From Flavihumibacter fluminis (lineage in GTDB: Bacteria; Bacteroidota; Bacteroidia; Chitinophagales; Chitinophagaceae), in NCBI RefSeq assembly GCF_021491375.1, contig NZ_JAKEVY010000005.1:186001-250000 (forward strand): a stretch of 64,000 nucleotides of DNA. Direction: 5' to 3'. The position numbers were made by a program, and so were the translations under genes. Shown in pieces: positions 1-10,357 of the stretch (positions within the stretch are counted from its first letter, which is position 1; every line of letters starts with the position of its first letter). The notes beneath the pieces were generated by a model. The model was not told the origin of the DNA. It made no database searches and saw only the letters and a list, made by a program, of their open reading frames with translations.

Positions 1-1533
1 AGTTTCCAGTCGCAGGGCTGGACAGGTCAGGGAGTTCCTGCCAACTATATTGAGGACTACAATTTCCAACTGGTTAATTCTATCAATCCCCAGGCTGGCC
101 AGTACAGTGAATCCGGCATCATCGGGTACATGGCACGGATTAACTATGCATTTGATGACAAATACCTGTTGACTGCAACCTTCCGGGCTGATGGAGCTTC
201 GGTATTGGCGAAAGGTAATCAATGGGTAACCTATCCTGCGCTTTCACTTGGTTGGAATATTGACCGCGAAGGCTTCATGCAAAACCAGGATATTTTCAGT
301 AACCTGAAACTACGTGCGGGTTGGGGTATCAGTTCAAACGCGGGTATCAATCCTTATACTACCCTGGGAAGTTTGAGTACCGGTTTCTATAACTATGGAC
401 AGGGTACAACACCACTTGTGAATTTTGTAAACGGTTATACTATTAATACAATTCCCAACCCTAATCTCACCTGGGAAAAAACAAGAGGTATCAACTTCGG
501 ACTTGATTTCGGATTGTTGAACAATCGGTTGACCGGTACAATTGAATATTATAATACCAGCACAACAGATATCCTGCTGAGTAAGAGCCTGCCACGTAGC
601 CAGGGAGCCAACTCTATTCTAACCAATGTGGGTGAAACTGCCACCAATGGTATGGAATTCAGTTTAAGCAGTTATAATATTCAGGCTAAAAAACCAGGTG
701 GTTTTACCTGGAGAACAGATGTAAATGCATTTTTCAATCGTGAAAAAATTGTTGCCCTTCAACAGGGATTACAGCAGGATATTGCGAATGGCTGGTTTGT
801 TGGTCAGCCGATGACAGTGATTTATGATGTTCGGAAAATCGGTATCTGGCAATTAGGAGAGGAAGCAGAAGCTGCACAATACGGGCAGGCTCCTGGTGAT
901 ATAAAGTTGGAAGATGTTAATAAAAATAACGCAATTGGACCGGAAGACCGCCAGATCATTGGTGATTTTCAACCCAACCTGGTAGCAGGTTTAACCAATA
1001 GTTTCAGCTTTAAAGGATTTGATCTGAACGTAGTAATGTTTGGAAGATTTGGTCAAACTGTAGCAGCTACCTATTTGTCTGCTGATGGAGGTGCTGCAGG
1101 TTATCCCTTCTTCCTGAACAGCCGTGTCAATCAGCACAAAATCAACTATTGGACACCAACCAATCCAACCAACGACTTTCCTCAGCCTGATGCAAGCCGT
1201 GATGCTCAATTGTATACTTCCACATTAACCTACAGAGATGGTTCTTTCATCAAAATCAGGACTATTGATCTTGGCTATACATTCAAAAAGGCAATGTTAG
1301 AAAAGCTGAAGATGCAATCTTTACGGGTGTATGTATCTGCTCAGAATCCGTTCATTTTATGGGCGCCGCTGGTTCGCGATGGATTGGGAATTGATCCGGA
1401 AGGAAACGGCACTGGTAATGCTGTCAACTCCAATGCAGGTGGTGGATCTCCTGTTCAAACCAGGGCCATTACTGTGGGTATGGGTGTTCCGCCAAGTCGG
1501 TTATTCATTTTTGGCGTAAACCTGAATTTCTAA
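1..1533 (+). CDS. SusC/RagA-family TonB-linked outer-membrane protein (3' part only)
   Basis: The reading frame is open from base 1, so the gene begins outside the window and 510 C-terminal residues are visible. What is seen is the beta-barrel part of a SusC-type importer: repeated aromatic/Asn-rich strands, the stretch YLLTATFRADGASVLAKGN typical of the barrel, and the usual family ending in a short strand terminating LNF. It would take up an oligosaccharide or other large nutrient through the outer membrane with the SusD lipoprotein that starts 17 bp downstream. The plug, any STN domain and the signal peptide are off-window, so it cannot be said whether it signals to a FecR/sigma pair. The substrate cannot be read from the sequence; the GH43 gene downstream hints at a xylan- or arabinan-type glycan. 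Confidence 0.95.
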   Translation, partial: SFQSQGWTGQGVPANYIEDYNFQLVNSINPQAGQYSESGIIGYMARINYAFDDKYLLTATFRADGASVLAKGNQWVTYPALSLGWNIDREGFMQNQDIFSNLKLRAGWGISSNAGINPYTTLGSLSTGFYNYGQGTTPLVNFVNGYTINTIPNPNLTWEKTRGINFGLDFGLLNNRLTGTIEYYNTSTTDILLSKSLPRSQGANSILTNVGETATNGMEFSLSSYNIQAKKPGGFTWRTDVNAFFNREKIVALQQGLQQDIANGWFVGQPMTVIYDVRKIGIWQLGEEAEAAQYGQAPGDIKLEDVNKNNAIGPEDRQIIGDFQPNLVAGLTNSFSFKGFDLNVVMFGRFGQTVAATYLSADGGAAGYPFFLNSRVNQHKINYWTPTNPTNDFPQPDASRDAQLYTSTLTYRDGSFIKIRTIDLGYTFKKAMLEKLKMQSLRVYVSAQNPFILWAPLVRDGLGIDPEGNGTGNAVNSNAGGGSPVQTRAITVGMGVPPSRLFIFGVNLNF

Positions 1534-1550
1534 CCGAAAAAAATCAAACG

Positions 1551-3335
1551 ATGCGTATAAAAATAATTAACTACAGTTTAGTTCTTGCCCTGATTTCAGT
1601 TATTGCGGCAGGATGTAGCAAGGTGTTGGATGAACAGCCCAGAGCGGGAATTGATCCATCCTATTTCCGCACCCCGGAAGGTATCCAGGGTGGTATTGCA
1701 GGTATTTATTCTTCCTTCCGCGGTCATTGGGGTACACAAATTTTCACGCAGCTTTTTAATGCAGGTAGTGATGAATTTCAGAAAGGAGCGGCAGCGGATG
1801 TGCAGCATTGGTACACTTTCAATAATGCGCAGATCAGGACAGAAGCAAACAACTATGCCGGTTTTTGGAATTCCATGTTCATTAATATCAATACAGCGAA
1901 TGGTGTGCTCGAATATGGGGCTGCGGCCAATATGCCGGAAGCAACCAAGACCCAGGTATTGGCACAGGCCAAATTTTTACGTGCTTTCTGCTATTTCTAC
2001 CTGGTAACTACTTTCGGCGATGTTCCATTGCACATTGACTTTAATACAGAAGAATCCACGGCAGATTCACGCACTCCGGAAGGAGAAGTATATGCACAGA
2101 TCATTAAAGATTTAACAGAAGCCGCGCAGGATTTGCCTAGCCTCCCTGCGCCTGGAACAGGCAAACCAGCTACCAAGGCAACTGCTTTGTTTCTGCTTTC
2201 CAAAACTTATTTATGGAGAGGCTGGTCATCTGCTGCACAGTCTGGTGATTTCAACAGTGCGTACACCATTGCAAAAGACCTGATTGATAACAAGGCTCAG
2301 TACGGTTTAGACCTAATGCCTTATTTCCCTTCTGTGTTTGAGGAAGGAAATGAGTACAGTCCGGAAGTGCTGATGGTGATTGATCGTACCAAGGATCTTA
2401 AATTTGGCCAGAATTCAAATCCGGGAACTTTTGCCTCCAATCCTCAGGAGAACAAATCGAATTTCTTCTTTCGCCCCAACTATCCTGCGATTAATGCCAA
2501 CTATCCGGCAGGTGGTGGAGCCAATCTTACCGTGCGTGATGTAAACAATGGAAGACCTTTCCAGCGGATTCGTCCCAATACCCGATATGTTATTGATGTG
2601 GCATTCGCTAACCGGGAAACAGATTCCCGTTATGATGGTACCTTCCAAACAGTATGGTTATCGAATAGTTCTCCTATGTCAGCAGTTGGTTCACCTGGTG
2701 CTACTACTCCGCGTGGTCAGTTGATCAATGGTGTCGATACATCTATCTGGATGGCTGACAGAGTTGTGACCAGCCAGGAAAGAGCCAATTTTAAAGGAGT
2801 TATTTTTGAACCGGAGCATCTGCCAGGTGCCACTGTCCGGTACACAGCCAGTTATTATCCAAATCTTCGGAAATGGGATGATTCTACAAGGGCCGATATG
2901 AATGATTACTCAGATCGCCCATTCATACTCTTCCGATTTGCAGAAGTATATCTGATAGCAGCTGAGGCAGCTATTCAGGGAGGTGCAACTCCACAGGATG
3001 CTGCTGCCATGATAAATGTATTGAGGACAAGAGCTGCACTTAAACCGAATCAAACGCCGGCTGAATACAATGCTGCAGTTGCTGCTCAGCAAGTGAGTGC
3101 AGCTGACATGACGATTGATTTTCTACTTGATGAACGCAGCCGGGAACTTTTTGGTGAGTATACCAGGTGGTGGGACCTGGCGCGTACAAGAAGGCTTGTA
3201 CAACGTGTAAAAGCCTACAACCCTGAAGGTGCGGATGGAGTACAGGAGCATCATCGATTGAGACCGATACCCCAGGAACAAATTGACCTTGTAACAGAAG
3301 GTCCTGCATTCCCGCAAAATCCTGGTTATGAATAG
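1551..3335 (+). CDS. SusD/RagB-family nutrient-binding lipoprotein
   Basis: 594 residues. The N-terminus is a lipoprotein signal with lipobox AAGC (Cys22), so the mature protein is a lipid-anchored surface protein. The N-terminal part has SusD-type TPR helices (QAKFLRAFCYFYLVTTFGDVPL is the usual family signature, near residue 140), and the C-terminal part has the usual FAEVYLIAAEAA and DERSRELFGEYTRWWDL motifs before an RPIPQEQIDL ending. It caps the SusC barrel encoded 17 bp upstream and binds the ligand; the two genes are surely co-transcribed. A strong hairpin follows the stop codon. Ligand unknown. Confidence 0.95.
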   Translation: MRIKIINYSLVLALISVIAAGCSKVLDEQPRAGIDPSYFRTPEGIQGGIAGIYSSFRGHWGTQIFTQLFNAGSDEFQKGAAADVQHWYTFNNAQIRTEANNYAGFWNSMFININTANGVLEYGAAANMPEATKTQVLAQAKFLRAFCYFYLVTTFGDVPLHIDFNTEESTADSRTPEGEVYAQIIKDLTEAAQDLPSLPAPGTGKPATKATALFLLSKTYLWRGWSSAAQSGDFNSAYTIAKDLIDNKAQYGLDLMPYFPSVFEEGNEYSPEVLMVIDRTKDLKFGQNSNPGTFASNPQENKSNFFFRPNYPAINANYPAGGGANLTVRDVNNGRPFQRIRPNTRYVIDVAFANRETDSRYDGTFQTVWLSNSSPMSAVGSPGATTPRGQLINGVDTSIWMADRVVTSQERANFKGVIFEPEHLPGATVRYTASYYPNLRKWDDSTRADMNDYSDRPFILFRFAEVYLIAAEAAIQGGATPQDAAAMINVLRTRAALKPNQTPAEYNAAVAAQQVSAADMTIDFLLDERSRELFGEYTRWWDLARTRRLVQRVKAYNPEGADGVQEHHRLRPIPQEQIDLVTEGPAFPQNPGYE

Positions 3336-3379
3336 TTAGTAAGAGGCTGAAAAGCATATGGCTTGGTTATCCATATTCT

Positions 3380-3408
3380 GGAACAGGAAGGATTTTTCTT
3401 CCTGTTCC
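3380..3408 (+). terminator. Hairpin terminator/attenuator after susD
   Basis: Perfect 11-bp stem: GGAACAGGAAG (3380-3390), 7-nt loop, CTTCCTGTTCC (3398-3408), followed by only a short T run. It ends 22 bp before the haloperoxidase start codon, leaving no room for a separate promoter, so it more likely trims or attenuates a continuing transcript than ends it fully. Confidence 0.75.
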
Positions 3409-3430
3409 TTTCCATTTTAAGCAGTTTATT

Positions 3431-4879
3431 ATGGTTAGGCATTTCTTCCTTTTCGGGTTCCTTTTATTGAGCATAGCCGGTTCAACGCAACCTTCGGGCC
3501 TTAAAGAACCAACTGGAAAAAACAATCGCGCTCATCAATGGGGTGAAGTGATTATGACCTGCACCGCAAATGATACGGATCGTTTTCGGCCACGCCCCAC
3601 CGTTACCTCCCGTTTTCTGGGACTTATCTGGACAGCAGCATATGACGCATGGTCGAGGTATGATGACAAGGCTGTTCCGGTATATTTGTCTGATGTGGAG
3701 CGCCGTCCGGCTGTTGAACGGACACTGAAAAATAAAGAGCTAGCAATTAGTTATGCAGTATATCGGACTGCACTTATTTATTTTTATGCTGATTCGCTGC
3801 TACTGAAAGAGACAATGATAAAAATGGGTTTGAATCCCGATAACTTTTCAGTTGATCCAGGTACTGCAATCGGTATTGGGAACCTTGCCGCGAAACAAGT
3901 ATCAGAAAAAAGAGCGCGGGATGGCTCCAATCAATTGGGCGATGCTCCAGGCTCAGATGGGATGGCTTACGCTGATTATACCGCTTATCAACCTGTAAAT
4001 ACTGCTGACCATTTGGTTGAGCTGGCCAGGTGGCAGCCGAAATATTTTTCAGATGGAAAAGGAGGAAGATTTGCCCCATCCTGCCTTACCCCTCATTGGG
4101 GGTTGGTTAAACCCTTATTGATAGATTCCGCCAGTCAGTTCAGACCGGGGCCGCCACCTGCGATTGGTTCTGAACAACTCAAAAATGAAATCCGGCAGGT
4201 GGTGGAACTTCAGAGTAAGCTTACAGATGAACATAAGGCCCTGGTAGAATTCATGCGCGACGGGCCAAAATCGGTACAACAGGCAGGCCATTGGTTTATG
4301 TTTGGGCAACAGGTTTCCATCAGGGATCAACACACCCTGGATCAGGATGTTCAAATGTTCTTTCTGATTGAAGCTGCCGCGATGGATGCTTTTATCGCAT
4401 GCTGGGATGCCAAAATGCAATATGATTTTGCAAGACCTTATTCGCTGGTTCATGAGCTTTATGCGGATTCGATTATTAAGTTGTGGGCAGGTCCGGAAAA
4501 GGGTATGATAATGGCTCAAGGGCGGCACTGGCGACCTTATTCCCCCGAATCCTTTTTATGTCCGCCTTTTCCCTCTTATGTATCTGGTCACAGTACCGTT
4601 AGTGCAGCTTGTGCTGAGATCCTTCGCTTATTCAAAGGGAATGATCGTTTCGGGCATCATGTTACCCTGATTCCTGGAGCATTAACCGAGCCGGATCGTG
4701 CGGGAAAGCCAGTGGAATTGTTTTTTTCCACCTTTACTGAAACAGCAGAAATGGCTGGAATTTCACGCGTAATGGGTGGGTATCATATTCAATCTGAAAA
4801 TACTGAAGGATTAAAATTAGGCCGAAGCATTGCAGGAGCCATCTGGCATAAATACCGTCAATTTACCGGAAAAAAATAA
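3431..4879 (+). CDS. Vanadium-dependent haloperoxidase / PAP2-type phosphatase-fold protein, exported
   Basis: 482 residues with an N-terminal signal peptide (hydrophobic FFLFGFLLLSIAGS, residues 5-18), so probably periplasmic or secreted. The vanadate/phosphate-binding signature is complete in order: K328-x6-R335-P336, then SYVSGH with His387, then S445-R446-x5-H452. These correspond to the vanadate ligands and acid-base His of vanadium haloperoxidases and of PAP2 phosphatases. The long N-terminal helical region and total length fit bacterial haloperoxidase-like proteins better than the much shorter PAP2 lipid phosphatases. Whether it oxidises chloride, bromide or iodide, or acts as a phosphatase, cannot be told from the sequence. 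It lies between SusCD and the FG-GAP/UnbV lipoprotein with a 24-bp gap downstream, so it probably belongs to one transcript. Confidence 0.88.
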   Translation: MVRHFFLFGFLLLSIAGSTQPSGLKEPTGKNNRAHQWGEVIMTCTANDTDRFRPRPTVTSRFLGLIWTAAYDAWSRYDDKAVPVYLSDVERRPAVERTLKNKELAISYAVYRTALIYFYADSLLLKETMIKMGLNPDNFSVDPGTAIGIGNLAAKQVSEKRARDGSNQLGDAPGSDGMAYADYTAYQPVNTADHLVELARWQPKYFSDGKGGRFAPSCLTPHWGLVKPLLIDSASQFRPGPPPAIGSEQLKNEIRQVVELQSKLTDEHKALVEFMRDGPKSVQQAGHWFMFGQQVSIRDQHTLDQDVQMFFLIEAAAMDAFIACWDAKMQYDFARPYSLVHELYADSIIKLWAGPEKGMIMAQGRHWRPYSPESFLCPPFPSYVSGHSTVSAACAEILRLFKGNDRFGHHVTLIPGALTEPDRAGKPVELFFSTFTETAEMAGISRVMGGYHIQSENTEGLKLGRSIAGAIWHKYRQFTGKK

Positions 4880-4903
4880 ATAGCCTGAATAATACTAAAC
4901 ATT

Positions 4904-7900
4904 ATGCCTGCAAATAAAATAGTTCGTGACCTGGGGCTGCTTTTTGCATTTATTAGCCTGTTAGTTGCCTGCAATCAGAATCAGCCTGGCAAGACTGCCG
5001 AAACAAAAATATTCCGCAAACTGCCTTCCACCGAAAGTGGTATAACCTTTATGAACCTGGTGGATGAAAATTATCACAAAAACTATTTTGACAGTTTCGC
5101 TTATGTGTACAATGGTGCCGGAGTAGCAGTTGGTGATATTAACAATGATAGTCTGCCTGATATTTATTTTACCGGCAATGAAGTCCCTAATAAACTTTAT
5201 CTGAATCTGGGTGATTTAAAATTCAAAGACATTACTGCAGAAGCCGGTGTGGATGGAGGTGAAGGCTGGGATAATGGAGTTACGATGGTAGACATTAACA
5301 ACGACGGGTTGATGGATATCTATGTGTGTAAAGGAGGATACAGGGATACAGATGCATCCAGAAAAAATTTGTTGTATGTAAACCAGGGGAATCAGAAATT
5401 TAAAGAGATGGCTGCTTCCTATGGCATAGCAGATAGTGGATATTCGCAGCAGGCGTTGTTTTTTGATATGGACAATGACAATGACCTGGATCTTTATATT
5501 GCAGCACGACCGGACTCCTTTTACCTGGGATTGTCCCAGATGGTAAAAGGAAAAAGAAACCCTCCGGATCATAGCCGGAACAAACTTTACCGCAATGATC
5601 AGGGCAGGTATACAGAAATCGGTAAACAGGCCGGGATCGGAAATACCTATGGATATGCGCTTTCAGTTACCAATGCAGATTTGAATAATGATGGGTATGA
5701 GGATATTTTCATCTCCAATGATTATGCAGATAACGACTACATGTTCATTAATCAGGGAGATGGAACATTTAAAGATCTGATAAAAACAGCAACCAATCAC
5801 AACTCCCTTTTTTCAATGGGTGCTGATATTGCTGACATCAATAATGACGGAAGGGAAGATATTATGGTAATGGAAATGTTACCGGAAAATTATAAACGAT
5901 CCAAAGTATCTATGCCCCGTATGGATGTGGAAGGATTCTGGGCGATTGTTGACAGTGGATTTCAGCGTCAGTACATGCACAATGTTTTACACCTCAACCA
6001 GGGAAATCTTTTCTTTAGTGATATAGCTCAGCTTGCAGGAGTTTCCAAAACTGAATGGAGCTGGTCAACTTTACTGGCAGATTTTAATAACGACGGACAC
6101 CGGGACATATTTGTAGCAAATGGATACCGGCGTGACTTATTTGACGGAGATATCCTGGAAAAACAGAACGCATATGTAAAGGCGAATGTTCATAAATATA
6201 CATCGGCTGATGATATGTTTGAGCGTGGATTCAAGGAGTATATTGAAATCTATGATCCGATAAAAGTTCGTAATTATCTATTCAAAAACAATGGAGACCT
6301 CCATTTTGATAATGTATCGGAAAGCTGGGGATTTGAAGACAGTACATTTTCAAATGGTGCAGCGATCGCTGATTTTGATAATGATGGCGATATTGATCTT
6401 GTGATCAACAACCTGGAAATGGAAGCTCATTTGTATGAAAATACATCCAACGGAAAACACCGTTTTCTGCAATTGAAACTGCATGGTCCTAAGGGAAATC
6501 CAGATGGAATCGGTGCAAAAATATCCTTGTATTATGAAGGTAAAATGCAGCAGTATTTTGAACAGAAAACAGTAAGAGGATATTTGTCGTCCAATGATCC
6601 GCTGATTCATTTTGGCCTGGGTCAAATTAAAAAGATTGATAGTATAGTTGTCAGATGGTTAGATGGAAAGGAAAATAGAATAAGTGGAGCTGAAACGAAT
6701 CAAAAAATAAAGATTTGGCATACAGATGCAGAGATTCCATTTGCAAGCCCAACACAAAATCAGCCCTTATTTGTAGCAGAAAAAGGGTTGCTTTCTGCTC
6801 CCTTTGTTCACCGGGAAAACGAATATGATGAATATAAAGATCAGATCTTATTGCCACACATGTTTTCAAAATCAGGTCCATTCATTACCCTCGGTGATGT
6901 AACTGGTGATGGAAAAGAAGATGTTTTTGTTGGAGGGGCGGCCGGACAGGCCGGACGTTTATATATTCAACAGGGGGGTAAATTGCTGGCCCAGCCTCTT
7001 GCCGTATTTGAAGATGATGCTGCCTATGAAGATGAAGGTGTGCTATTTGCTGATGTGGATGCTGATGGAGATCTTGATTTGTATGTGGTAAGCGGGGGGG
7101 CAGCCTTTCCGGAAGGAGCTGAACAATATCAGGACAGGCTCTACATCAATAATGGAAAAGGACAGTTTACCAAAAGGGAACTATTGCCTACTGCCAGTAG
7201 TGGATCCTGTGTATCAGCTTTTGATTTTGATGGTGATGGAGACCTGGATATATACAGAGGCGGAAGGGTTGTTCCTCATCGTTACCCTTATGCGCCAAGG
7301 AGTTACCTACTGGTAAATGAAAATGGAAAACTGGTGGACAGAACGAAAGAACTGGCTCCCGCACTCCTTGAACCTGGAATGGTACATACTTCCACCTGGG
7401 CTGACCTGGACGGAGATACAAAAGCTGAACTGGTAGTTTCGGGCGAATGGATGCCTATCCGGATTTTCTCATTTGTGGGGGGTAAAATGGAAGAGCGTAC
7501 AGTTCAATTCCAGTTAAATGGTACGGAAGGGTGGTGGAATAAAATTACAGCAGCGGATATTGACAAGGATGGTGACCTGGATCTGATCGCAGGTAATCTC
7601 GGTGAAAATTACAAATTCAAAGCAAGTGCAAAAAAACCATTCGAGGTCTTTGCAAAAGATTTTGACAATAACGGCACCAATGATATTTTTCTTGCCAAAT
7701 ACAACGGAACTACGCAGGTGCCTATTCGGGGAAGGGAATGCACATCGCAACAATGTCCGTTTATAGCAGAGAAATTCCCAACTTTCTTATCCTTTGCTGA
7801 ATCCGATTTGAAAACAATTCTGGGTGATCAGATTGAATCCGCACTTCATTACAAAGCGCATCAGTTTTCGAGTATGCTATTTATTAATGAGGGAGGTAAG

Positions 7901-8230
7901 TTAAAACAACAACGATTACCGGTTGAAGCGCAATTGTCAACAGTAAATGGAATTATAGTACATGATTTTGATGCAGATGGGTATACTGATATCTTATTGT
8001 CCGGAAATAAGTTCGATGTAGAAGTGGAAACTACTCCTGCTGATGCATCACCGGGTTTATTTTTAAAAGGAACCGGTAAGCTTCAATTTCAACCATACGG
8101 AATAGAGGAATCAGGCTTTTTTGTACCCTACAATGTGAAAGATATGCAATTACTAAAGCAAGGACCGGGATTCGCGGTTCTGGTTAGTTCGAATAACGAT
8201 TCTCTTCGGACATTCAAACTAACCAGATAG
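4904..8230 (+). CDS. CRTAC1-type FG-GAP/VCBS repeat lipoprotein with ASPIC/UnbV domain
   Basis: 1108 residues; lipoprotein signal with lipobox Cys23 (SLLVAC). About fourteen Ca2+-type Asp/Asn loops of the form DxNxDGxxDI are visible through most of the protein (examples [48 protein letters not shown]), the hallmark of FG-GAP integrin-like beta-propeller blades. A UnbV/ASPIC domain sits in the middle (about residues 517-600: [13 protein letters not shown] ... IHFGLGQ ... [11 protein letters not shown]), separating two propeller halves. The family has no assigned biochemical function; surface binding or scaffolding is an inference from the fold and lipid anchor. The next gene starts 2 bp after its stop, so the two are translationally close. 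Confidence 0.9.
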   Translation: MPANKIVRDLGLLFAFISLLVACNQNQPGKTAETKIFRKLPSTESGITFMNLVDENYHKNYFDSFAYVYNGAGVAVGDINNDSLPDIYFTGNEVPNKLYLNLGDLKFKDITAEAGVDGGEGWDNGVTMVDINNDGLMDIYVCKGGYRDTDASRKNLLYVNQGNQKFKEMAASYGIADSGYSQQALFFDMDNDNDLDLYIAARPDSFYLGLSQMVKGKRNPPDHSRNKLYRNDQGRYTEIGKQAGIGNTYGYALSVTNADLNNDGYEDIFISNDYADNDYMFINQGDGTFKDLIKTATNHNSLFSMGADIADINNDGREDIMVMEMLPENYKRSKVSMPRMDVEGFWAIVDSGFQRQYMHNVLHLNQGNLFFSDIAQLAGVSKTEWSWSTLLADFNNDGHRDIFVANGYRRDLFDGDILEKQNAYVKANVHKYTSADDMFERGFKEYIEIYDPIKVRNYLFKNNGDLHFDNVSESWGFEDSTFSNGAAIADFDNDGDIDLVINNLEMEAHLYENTSNGKHRFLQLKLHGPKGNPDGIGAKISLYYEGKMQQYFEQKTVRGYLSSNDPLIHFGLGQIKKIDSIVVRWLDGKENRISGAETNQKIKIWHTDAEIPFASPTQNQPLFVAEKGLLSAPFVHRENEYDEYKDQILLPHMFSKSGPFITLGDVTGDGKEDVFVGGAAGQAGRLYIQQGGKLLAQPLAVFEDDAAYEDEGVLFADVDADGDLDLYVVSGGAAFPEGAEQYQDRLYINNGKGQFTKRELLPTASSGSCVSAFDFDGDGDLDIYRGGRVVPHRYPYAPRSYLLVNENGKLVDRTKELAPALLEPGMVHTSTWADLDGDTKAELVVSGEWMPIRIFSFVGGKMEERTVQFQLNGTEGWWNKITAADIDKDGDLDLIAGNLGENYKFKASAKKPFEVFAKDFDNNGTNDIFLAKYNGTTQVPIRGRECTSQQCPFIAEKFPTFLSFAESDLKTILGDQIESALHYKAHQFSSMLFINEGGKLKQQRLPVEAQLSTVNGIIVHDFDADGYTDILLSGNKFDVEVETTPADASPGLFLKGTGKLQFQPYGIEESGFFVPYNVKDMQLLKQGPGFAVLVSSNNDSLRTFKLTR

Positions 8231-8232
8231 AA

Positions 8233-10290
8233 ATGCGCTGGTTGCTGTTATACCTGTTTTTTGTGAGTGCTTGCAGGAATACCGACCTGAACCGACTGGG
8301 CTCAGCAAGTAGTCCCTATTTAAAGCAGCATGCCGATAATCCAGTGGATTGGTATGAGTGGGGAGAGGAAGCATTGACAAAGGCAAAGCTGGAGAATAAG
8401 CCTTTACTGATAAGTATTGGCTACGCTTCCTGTCACTGGTGTCATGTGATGGAAGAGGAATCCTTTATGGATACTGCTGTTGCAAGAATAATGAATGAGC
8501 AATTCATTTGTATAAAAGTAGATCGGGAAGAACGACCGGATATTGACAGGATTTATATGAATGCCTGTGAACTCATAACGGGCAATGCAGGATGGCCGCT
8601 CAATGCTTTTGCGTTGCCCGATGGTAGTCCGTTTTACGCAGGCACCTATTACGAAAAAGAGAGCTGGAAATCATTACTGTTGCAGATTAGTAAAACCTAC
8701 CGGCAACAGCCTGGCAAGGTAAAGTTGCAGGCCCAATCACTTTCTCACGGCATTGCACAATTGGAGTTTTCAGTAATTGATACTTCAGTAAATAGCAGCG
8801 CATTCACGGTAAGCGATTATTATAAAATTTATTCCGCTGTTCAAAACAAATTGGACACAGTTTTCGGAGGATTAACAGGAGCTCCCAAATTTCCAAACTC
8901 ACCGCTGCTGGAATATCAGTTGCAGTATGCTGCCATAACAGAGGATACTATCGCTTTGCAACAATTGCTAACTACCCTGTATAAAATGGCTTTGGGCGGA
9001 ATCTATGATCAGTTGGAAGGCGGGTTTGCAAGGTATACAGAGGATAGTGCCTGGGCAACGCCGCATTTTGAAAAAATGCTTTACGATAATGCACAGTTGA
9101 TCAGTGTCTATGCCAAAGCCTTTAAATTAACCCGTGATCCACTGCTGGAAAAAGTTGCGAGACAAACAATTGACTTCGTTTTTAAAACATTGAAAACTGC
9201 AGAAGGTGCTTATTTCAGTTCCACTAACGCAGTTTCTGAAGAAGGTGAGGGTTATTATTATACCTGGACCTATAAGGAATTAGAAACACTGATTCCTGAT
9301 TTCCTGTCGCAGTTCAGCAACTATTACCAGGTTAATAAATCCGGAAACTGGAAAAACGGCAGGTCTGTATTAAGAGCTGCTTTTACTGAAGAGCAATTTG
9401 CTTTATTGAATAAACTGAATCCCGAATCCTTCTCTGCTCAATTAGCAAGTGCCAATCAAAAACTGCTTGCTTACCGGGTTAAAAGAGCAAAACCATCGGT
9501 AGACACTAAAATTATAGTATCCTGGAATGCACTGATGGTAATGGCATATATGGATGCTTATACTGCATTCAGGGACACTGCCTACCTGAATAGAGCAACT
9601 CAGTTAGGTGAATTGCTGGCAGCAGAAATGGATAAGGGTATTCGCCATATCGCAGAAGCCGGGAAAGAAGAAGTGTTCCTGGAAGATTACGTACTAGTAG
9701 GTAAGGCGTTTCTGCAGTTGTATCAGCAGGATTTTAATAAGGAATGGTTATTCAGATCAGCCGGTATTTGTGAACAGTTAATTGAAAAGTTCTATGATAA
9801 TGAGGCTGGAATATTTTATTATACCAGTGCGGAGAAAGGCTATCCGGTCATCCGGAAAATTGGTTTGGCGGATACGGAAATTCCTGCTCCGAATGCAATT
9901 GCTGCGATTCTTTTGTATCAGATTGGGAGCTTATTGGATAATAAGGAATATCTGCAGCTATCAGCCAGCCTGTTTGGTAAAATTAAACTTGAATTAGTTG
10001 GTGATAAAGCACCGTATTACGGCACCTGGGCCCAATTGGCAGCCTGGTATGGGTATGGAACAAAGGAAGTTGCGATAGCAGGTTCTGATGCACTCCGGAT
10101 AAATCAGGAGCTTCAGCAAAACTATTTGCCGCTGGCTATTTTTCTTGGAACTGAAAAAGAGGAGTTTATTCCCCTCTTGCATAACAAAGTTACAATGACT
10201 AAAACGATGATTTATGTATGTGAAGATGGTACCTGTAAACGCCCTGTTGAAAATCCACGGCTGGCTTTAAAGCAAATCAATCAGAAGTAA
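8233..10290 (+). CDS. DUF255/YyaL (SPATA20)-family protein with thioredoxin-like CHWC motif, lipoprotein form
   Basis: 685 residues, the normal length for the YyaL/SPATA20 family. The family signature [19 protein letters not shown] is present near residues 24-44, followed by the thioredoxin-like segment [14 protein letters not shown] with Cys67 and Cys70, then [10 protein letters not shown]; the rest matches the helical AGE-like barrel of the family ([30 protein letters not shown]). Members are usually described as cytosolic. Here the protein begins with a short hydrophobic stretch ending VSAC (Cys14), a probable lipobox, so it is predicted to be exported and lipid-anchored. It starts 2 bp after the FG-GAP/UnbV gene. 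The family's reaction is not established. Confidence 0.88.
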   Translation: MRWLLLYLFFVSACRNTDLNRLGSASSPYLKQHADNPVDWYEWGEEALTKAKLENKPLLISIGYASCHWCHVMEEESFMDTAVARIMNEQFICIKVDREERPDIDRIYMNACELITGNAGWPLNAFALPDGSPFYAGTYYEKESWKSLLLQISKTYRQQPGKVKLQAQSLSHGIAQLEFSVIDTSVNSSAFTVSDYYKIYSAVQNKLDTVFGGLTGAPKFPNSPLLEYQLQYAAITEDTIALQQLLTTLYKMALGGIYDQLEGGFARYTEDSAWATPHFEKMLYDNAQLISVYAKAFKLTRDPLLEKVARQTIDFVFKTLKTAEGAYFSSTNAVSEEGEGYYYTWTYKELETLIPDFLSQFSNYYQVNKSGNWKNGRSVLRAAFTEEQFALLNKLNPESFSAQLASANQKLLAYRVKRAKPSVDTKIIVSWNALMVMAYMDAYTAFRDTAYLNRATQLGELLAAEMDKGIRHIAEAGKEEVFLEDYVLVGKAFLQLYQQDFNKEWLFRSAGICEQLIEKFYDNEAGIFYYTSAEKGYPVIRKIGLADTEIPAPNAIAAILLYQIGSLLDNKEYLQLSASLFGKIKLELVGDKAPYYGTWAQLAAWYGYGTKEVAIAGSDALRINQELQQNYLPLAIFLGTEKEEFIPLLHNKVTMTKTMIYVCEDGTCKRPVENPRLALKQINQK

Positions 10291-10357
10291 AACATTTCTT
10301 CCCTTTAAATCGACAAAATTACTATCAGCCTGAATAGTTCACTGCTAATTTTAAGTT

